Origin: CAYJLF01 sp964371055
GTDB lineage: Bacteria; Eisenbacteria; RBG-16-71-46; CAIMUX01
Length of the DNA stretch: 64,000 nucleotides
Direction of reading: 5' to 3'
Assembly (NCBI GenBank): GCA_964371055.1
Contig: CAYJLF010000025.1
Span: 1 to 64,000, forward strand
Part shown: positions 58,714-64,000 of the stretch, one piece after another
Numbering within the stretch: position 1 is the stretch's first letter
Layout of the letters: every line of letters begins with the position of its first letter
Notes under the pieces: model-generated
The model's database searches: none
Told to the model about the DNA's origin: nothing
What the model saw: only the letters and a program-made list of their open reading frames with translations
Program-made: the position numbers and the translations under genes

Positions 58714-60741
58714 ATGAGCAAACGCCACAATGCGTTCCGTGTAATCGGGCTCTTGGTGCTTCTCTTGGCCGGCCAGGTCGCCGTCGCACTGGCCGGTGGA
58801 GTTGTGCGGAGCTGGGGCCAGCAGATCGTTCCGGAACCAGCTCTCCTCGACAGTCTGGCCGCGGTGGCCGCCGGGCAGACGCACACGCTGGGTCTGCGCG
58901 CAGACGGATCCGTCGTCGCGTGGGGCCTCAACGAGTACGGGCAGTGTAATGTTCCCGAACCCAATCAGGACTTCATTGCGGTGTCCGCGGGCGGTTCGCA
59001 CAGTCTGGGGCTGAAGAGCGACGGACACATCGTGGCTTGGGGAATCAACCAATATGGCGAGTGCGATGTCCCTGAGCCTAACGAGGGCTTCGTGGGAATC
59101 GCTGGAGGCCGTCTTCACTCCCTCGGTCTCAAGGCGGATGGCCGAGTCATCGGATGGGGCCGTTGCGGATCCGGCCAGTGCACACCTCCCGACCCGAACC
59201 AGATCTTCACCACGGTGGCGGCGGGTTCGCTCCATAGCCTGGGACTGACGATACGGGGATCGATTGTCGCCTGGGGCAGTAACGTCGACGGGCAGTGTGC
59301 CGTCCCGGAGCCGAACGAGGGATTCGTCGCGATCGGGGCGGGCGCCAATCACTCGCTGGCCGTTCGGTCCGATGGCAGCGTGGTCACATGGGGCAGCGGG
59401 TGGGGAGGCGCCTTGTTGGTGCCGGAGCCGAACTCCGGGTTCGTGCGGGTCACGGGGGGCTATGGCTACAGCGCTGGACTGAAGGCGGGCGGACAAGTCG
59501 TGACCTGGGGTTCCAACTGGTACGGCCAGTGCGATGTCCCGGCTCCCAATAGTGGTTTCACCGCTATCTCGTGCGGCTGGCAGCACATGGTTGGTCTGCG
59601 GGCGGATCGGGTGCCGATCGCCTGGGGCAACAACAACCGATCGCAGTGCGGGGTTCCCGCGGCCAACGAGAACTTCGTGGCTGTCGCGGCTGGAGTCGAG
59701 CAGAGCCTCGCGCTGACCCTGGATGGCACGATCGTGACTTGGGGGGGCGGCGCCGGAGCAGTTCCGGTTCCGGAGCCGAACGCCGGCTTCATCGCGATCG
59801 CGGCCGGTGACTACCACAGTCTGGCACTACGCGCAGACAGCTCGGTGGTGGCGTGGGGATCGAACAGCCATGGGCAGTGCGACGTGCCTGAACCGAATCG
59901 CGGCTTCGTGGCCGTTGACGGTGGGTATCACTCCAGCCTCGGCCTGACGGGCGATGGCCGGGTCATTGTCTGGGGATCTCAGGGGTCCGTTCCAGCGCCC
60001 AATGCCGATTTCGTGGCGATCGCGGCCGGTACGGAGTGTGCGATGGCGCTCAAGTCGAGCGGCACGATCGTGGCGTGGGGCTGGAACGAGTATGGCCAAT
60101 GCGATGTCCCTGAGCCCAACGCGGGTTTCGTGGGAATCGGCAGCGCGGGTTGGTACAACGTCGGGATCCGATCGGACGGCAGTGTCCTGGTCTGGGGCTG
60201 GACGATCTTCGGTGAGGACGACGTTCCGGAACCGAATGAGGGGTTCCTCGCCGTGTCTTGCGGTCAGGACCATATTCTGGGGCTCAAGGAAGGCGGCATC
60301 ATCGTTCCATGGGGCCGGAGCCACTGGGGGCTGAGCACACCGCCGGAGCCGAACTCGGGCTATGTGGCGATCGCGGCGGGCGATACGCACAACCTTGCCG
60401 CGCGAGGCGGTGCTGTCAGTGAGGTGCAATGGCTGCCGCAGCGCGGCCACATCTCGGCTGACCGGCCGAGCATCGTGTCGATCGCTCCGAACCCCGCAGA
60501 CCGGTTCGCCTTTTTGCAGGTCAGTTTTGCGAGCTCCGGGGATACTCGCCTGGAAGTCTTCAACCCGATGGGACGGAGGGTTCGATCGTACATGTTTGGA
60601 GAGATGCCCGCCGGGTTGCATCGGTTCGAGTGCGGGCTTCGCGACCTGCCCGAGAACGACGCCGGGTCCGGCGTGTACTTTCTCCGCCTCAGCGACCGCC
60701 GCGGCGCGTCTGCGGGGGTGAAACTCGTGGTCGTGAGGTGA
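58714..60741 (+). CDS. Secreted RCC1-like double beta-propeller with FlgD-like tail
   Basis: The protein has 675 residues. A signal peptide (1-27) is followed by fourteen units of about 39 residues with the pattern F-V-A-I-A-A-G-x2-H-S-L-G-L...DG-x-VVAWG-x-N...GQCDVPEPN. The first unit is split between the N terminus (WGQQIVPEP) and the end of the array (YVAIAAGDTHNLAARGG), a closure that would seal rings. The C-terminal 80 residues are a FlgD-like sorting domain (TRLEVFNPMGRRVRSYMFGE, then GVYFLRL). RCC1 propellers have seven blades, so two rings are likely. It is an exported or surface protein of unknown ligand. Confidence 0.85.
   Translation: MSKRHNAFRVIGLLVLLLAGQVAVALAGGVVRSWGQQIVPEPALLDSLAAVAAGQTHTLGLRADGSVVAWGLNEYGQCNVPEPNQDFIAVSAGGSHSLGLKSDGHIVAWGINQYGECDVPEPNEGFVGIAGGRLHSLGLKADGRVIGWGRCGSGQCTPPDPNQIFTTVAAGSLHSLGLTIRGSIVAWGSNVDGQCAVPEPNEGFVAIGAGANHSLAVRSDGSVVTWGSGWGGALLVPEPNSGFVRVTGGYGYSAGLKAGGQVVTWGSNWYGQCDVPAPNSGFTAISCGWQHMVGLRADRVPIAWGNNNRSQCGVPAANENFVAVAAGVEQSLALTLDGTIVTWGGGAGAVPVPEPNAGFIAIAAGDYHSLALRADSSVVAWGSNSHGQCDVPEPNRGFVAVDGGYHSSLGLTGDGRVIVWGSQGSVPAPNADFVAIAAGTECAMALKSSGTIVAWGWNEYGQCDVPEPNAGFVGIGSAGWYNVGIRSDGSVLVWGWTIFGEDDVPEPNEGFLAVSCGQDHILGLKEGGIIVPWGRSHWGLSTPPEPNSGYVAIAAGDTHNLAARGGAVSEVQWLPQRGHISADRPSIVSIAPNPADRFAFLQVSFASSGDTRLEVFNPMGRRVRSYMFGEMPAGLHRFECGLRDLPENDAGSGVYFLRLSDRRGASAGVKLVVVR
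58800..60415 (+). repeat. Fourteen-unit RCC1-like tandem repeat
   Basis: About 117-base units encode the 39-residue blades of the propeller protein. Units vary at DNA level, and the GQC-x-VPEPN turn is the most constant part. Units 8 and 10 are a few residues shorter. Confidence 0.8.
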
Positions 60742-61112
60742 TCTCGGCGCCGAGCGATCTGCTGAGGTCGTCCTCGACGAACTCGCGCGAGGCCGTAACA
60801 ACAACGATGCAGAACCCGTCTGACTTCTCGTTCGTCGTGGTCATAGTCAGCCTCTGACCCCGCCCCCGCCACGGCTGCGCCCGCCGCCGCTCCCCTCCTG
60901 TGTCATGAATCGCTACACAATGTCCTGTATCGGGACAGACCCCTCTCGGCAGTTTGGGGCAGCAGACCCAGTATCAGCATAACTTCAATTTACACAATAA
61001 GATACATGGTCCTCGCCAATCTCCGCGCCCGGCACGATCGTTGCATTAACCCCACCCAGGTGATCTTCGACGCCGCACGCGACCGATGCGTCGTGGCCGC
61101 AGGGAGACCGGA
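60742..61112. other. Intergenic region before the receiver gene
   Basis: These 371 bases hold no supported gene. The region has a 12-base palindrome CTCGGCGCCGAG at 60743-60754, an operator-like inverted repeat at 60921-60937 and an AT-rich stretch (about 60975-61010) containing TAAGAT at 60998 that may be a -10 element. No matching -35 was found. Confidence 0.45.
60921..60937. promoter_or_regulatory. Operator-like inverted repeat
   Basis: TGTCCTG-TAT-CGGGACA: seven-base arms with one mismatch and a three-base centre, about 60 bases upstream of the AT-rich promoter-like segment. The size suits a dimeric regulator. Nothing in the window identifies the regulator. Confidence 0.35.
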
Positions 61113-61628
61113 ATGGCCCAGGGGTGGCGGGCGGTGGTGGCCGCGGATGACGGCGAGTTCTGGCTGGCGATCTGCCGCGAGGCAGGTGAGTTTGCCGGTC
61201 GGCTTCTGCCGGTCCGCAGCGGACGCGACTGTCTCCGGGCGATCGAAGACCCACGAGTTCGACTGGTAGTCCTGGACAGCTCTCTCCGCGACGCGACCGG
61301 CGCGCACTTGGTTCACCTTGTGCGTCGTATCCGGCCCGATCTCGGGATCGCCGTCACGTTCGACCGGTCGGATCTAGAGCAGGAACGGGAGGCGCGCCAG
61401 GCGGGGATCCTCTACTACGGGGATCGTCGCGGAGTGCGGGAGATCGCCGCCGTTCTGAGGAAGAGCATGACCGCATCGGTTCCGGCTAACGGCGCCGCGG
61501 CCGCGGTGGATGGGGCGGATGAGGCGGGGCGGACGGGCGGGGAGGATGATCGCTCGCCGGCGCCAGGGGGCGTGGGCGAGCGGGCTGCGGCGCCGGTTGA
61601 CCGGCCGAAGGCGGGGAACCCGGGTTGA
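61113..61628 (+). CDS. Atypical single receiver-domain protein
   Basis: The predicted protein has 171 residues from ATG 61113 (AGGGAGA upstream; ATG 61086 is possible). Residues 5-120 fit a receiver: acidic pair Asp12-Asp13 and phospho-acceptor Asp55 (LVVLDSSL). The conserved Lys before the beta5 Pro is missing (LYYGDRRGV), so any phosphorylation switch would be unusual. The C-terminal 50 residues are Gly/Ala/Asp-rich and lack an output domain. It may act as a phosphate sink or adaptor. It precedes the oxidoreductase operon, but the hairpins between them suggest separate units. Confidence 0.7.
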   Translation: MAQGWRAVVAADDGEFWLAICREAGEFAGRLLPVRSGRDCLRAIEDPRVRLVVLDSSLRDATGAHLVHLVRRIRPDLGIAVTFDRSDLEQEREARQAGILYYGDRRGVREIAAVLRKSMTASVPANGAAAAVDGADEAGRTGGEDDRSPAPGGVGERAAAPVDRPKAGNPG

Positions 61629-61694
61629 GTTCACGGCGATGGGCTGTGTTGGGTGGGGGGACGCTGGGGCGCAAGATTCAGCGGCCGTGAACTC
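61627..61694. repeat. Long-loop inverted repeat after the receiver gene
   Basis: Perfect 11-base arms (GAGTTCACGGC at 61627-61637 and GCCGTGAACTC at 61684-61694) enclose 46 bases. The left arm includes the receiver gene stop codon. The loop is G-rich. It could mark a transcript end or a protein-binding pair; no T-run follows. Confidence 0.4.
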
Positions 61695-61712
61695 CAATTG
61701 AGGACACGGAAT

Positions 61713-61737
61713 CGGCGACCGGGCGCCCCGGTCGCCG
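61713..61737 (+). promoter_or_regulatory. Strong hairpin in the leader of the oxidoreductase operon
   Basis: Perfect 11-base arms (61713-61723 and 61727-61737) with a CGC triloop end 38 bases before the ferredoxin ATG. The stem is almost pure GC. There is no T-run, so it is not a classical terminator. Either a leader stability element or a Rho-independent-like pause is possible. Confidence 0.45.
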
Positions 61738-61775
61738 TCCGGTCGGTCCGTCGGCCCGGCGGGCGAGGAGGAGTC

Positions 61776-62033
61776 ATGGCGGAGATCAAGGAACCGAAAG
61801 CCCGGCCGGCCGGGAACGTCGAAGTGCGCATCGACGAGTGCAAGGGATGCGGCTACTGTGTCGACGCGTGTCCGACGAACGTGCTGGTGCTTTCCCGCCA
61901 GTTCAACCGCATGAGCTACAACTACGCCGAGTATATCGGCGAAGGCTGCACGGGCTGCGGGATCTGCTTCTACGCCTGCCCCGAGCCGGGCGCCATCACC
62001 GTGTACAAACTGAAGGCCGGGGCCTCGGCCTGA
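61776..62033 (+). CDS. Ferredoxin-type subunit of 2-oxoacid:ferredoxin oxidoreductase
   Basis: The protein has 85 residues with two [4Fe-4S] sites: Cys22, 25, 28 and 32, with C32 also followed by Pro, and Cys58, 61, 64 and 68. GAGGAGGAG precedes the ATG at 61776. It is the delta-type electron carrier subunit of the VorB-class complex that follows 14 bases downstream, passing electrons to external ferredoxin. Confidence 0.92.
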   Translation: MAEIKEPKARPAGNVEVRIDECKGCGYCVDACPTNVLVLSRQFNRMSYNYAEYIGEGCTGCGICFYACPEPGAITVYKLKAGASA

Positions 62034-62047
62034 GGGAGGGCGTGATC

Positions 62048-63098
62048 ATGGCGATGGAACTACTCAAGGGAAACGAAGCGATCGTCAAAGGGGCGATTCT
62101 GGCCGGTTGCCGCGCCTACTACGGCTACCCGATCACGCCCGCCAGCGAGATCGCCGAGGCGGCCGCCCGGTGGATGCCGAAGGTGGGGGGCGTCTTCCTC
62201 CAGGCCGAAAGCGAAATCGGCTCGATCAACATGGTCTACGGCGCGGCCGCGGCCGGCGTGCGCTGCATGACCGCTTCCTCCAGCCCCGGCGTCAGCCTCA
62301 AACAGGAAGGGCTCTCCTACATCGCGGGGGCCGAACTGCCGTGCGTTTACGTCAACATCCAGCGGGGCGGACCCGGCCTCGGGAACATCGCGCCCGAGCA
62401 GTCCGACTACTTCCAGACGGTCAAGGGTGGAGGACACGGGAATTACCATGTCATCGCGCTCGCCCCGAACTCCGTGCAGGAGATGTGCGATCTGACCATG
62501 CTCGCCTTCGACCTGGCCGACCGCTATCGGAACCCGGTCTGCATCCTCGGCGACGGTTACATCGGCCAGATGATGGAGCCGTGCCGCTTCCCCAAGCCGG
62601 TGACGGAACTGCCCGACAAGCCCTGGGCCGTCGGGCCGGGGGCGGAGCGGCGGGACAACCTCGTCAGCTCCATCTTCCTCGAGTCGGATGACCTCGAGGC
62701 TCACATCCACGATCTCTGGGCCAAGTACGCCGAGGTGGAGAAGAACGAAATCCGCTTCGAGGAGTACAAGCTGGACGGCGCCGAGCACGTCGTCATCGGC
62801 TACGGCATCGTCTCCCGAATCCTCAAGACCGCCGTCGATACCGCGCGTCAGAAGGGGGTCAAAGTCGGGCTCCTTCGCCCCATCTCCCTCTGGCCTTTCC
62901 CCACCGCGCGGATCCGCCAGGTGGCCGAGACCGTGGAGGACATCCTCGTCGTCGAGCTGTCGATGGGACAGATGGTCGAGGATGTGCGTCTGGCGGTCGA
63001 GGGGCGCCGACCGGTGAAGTTCTACGGGCGGGTAGGCGGCAACGTGCCTTCCGCCGACGAGCTGGTGCAGCAGATCCTGCAGCTTCAGGGGGTGACCC

Positions 63099-63106
<8 letters not shown>
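62048..63106 (+). CDS. vorB: 2-oxoacid:ferredoxin oxidoreductase alpha subunit, VorB-like
   Basis: The predicted protein has 352 residues (ATG 62048, with ATG 62054 possible; GAGGGAGGG upstream). The N-terminal pyrimidine-binding domain has LLKGNEAIVKGAILAGCRAY and YGYPITPASEIAEAAARWMP, the VorB signature. A transketolase C-like domain lies at about 240-345. With the beta subunit and ferredoxin it oxidatively decarboxylates a 2-oxoacid to acyl-CoA, transferring electrons to ferredoxin. Branched-chain 2-oxoacids or 2-oxoglutarate are both possible substrates. Confidence 0.9.

Positions 63107-64000
<894 letters not shown>

Overview
The window reads as one chromosomal segment of a very GC-rich, motile, Gram-negative bacterium. 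The best guess is a member of the FCB supergroup or a neighbouring candidate phylum (Eisenbacteria, Krumholzibacteriota or Latescibacterota type). The reasons are a TonB-dependent receptor paired with a DUF4249-type lipoprotein, several secreted proteins ending in a FlgD-like Ig sorting domain, a choice-of-anchor-L protein with Cys-rich GACC repeats, a CHAT/ECF sigma locus and a three-part 2-oxoacid:ferredoxin oxidoreductase. This placement is inferred from gene content; no marker phylogeny was possible. No rRNA, tRNA, CRISPR array, insertion sequence or phage gene was seen.

Bases 168-6149 hold a regulatory operon: a small sigma-region-4-like protein, a CheB-like protein that has lost its catalytic and phospho-acceptor residues, an exported AMIN/TPR-like protein, and a histidine kinase plus NtrC-type sigma54 activator resembling flagellar FlrB/FlrC. 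Bases 6355-30441 hold a near-continuous flagellar cluster in the order flgB-flgC-fliE-fliF-fliG-fliH-fliI-fliJ-motE-fliK-flgD-flgE-fliL-fliM-fliN-fliO-fliP-fliQ-fliR-flhB-flhA-flhF-flhG-(small membrane protein)-fliA. The regulatory and structural operons are both preceded by almost identical sigma54-type elements (TGGCA-N6-TTGACA). This suggests that the encoded activator drives both, with FliA acting on late genes outside the window. Flagellin, filament cap, rod/ring (flgF-I) and stator motAB genes are not here.

Bases 30469-35935 continue in the same direction with a charged small protein, a membrane DUF6115/DUF2802-like protein, an HDOD protein, a GAF-GGDEF diguanylate cyclase and a receiver-GAF-histidine kinase. 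Bases 36104-40269 are a short surface-polysaccharide locus: an undecaprenyl-phosphate sugar transferase, a Gfo/Idh/MocA oxidoreductase and a Wzi-like outer-membrane protein. Then come valS and a DUF4139-TonB receptor-DUF4249 operon.

Bases 47886-54339 hold the most unusual locus. An exported TPR-CHAT (caspase-fold) protein with an intact His/Cys pair is followed by an ECF sigma factor, then a zinc-type membrane anti-sigma factor with an extracytoplasmic FN3-like domain, then a secreted DUF6345-like protein with its own His/Cys pair and a translationally coupled partner. A protease-gated envelope signalling system is a reasonable hypothesis.

The rest holds two more secreted repeat proteins, a divergent lipoprotein/MFS pair whose promoters predict leaderless mRNAs, an atypical receiver-domain protein, and the first three genes of a VorB-type oxidoreductase. 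The last of these runs off the window end.
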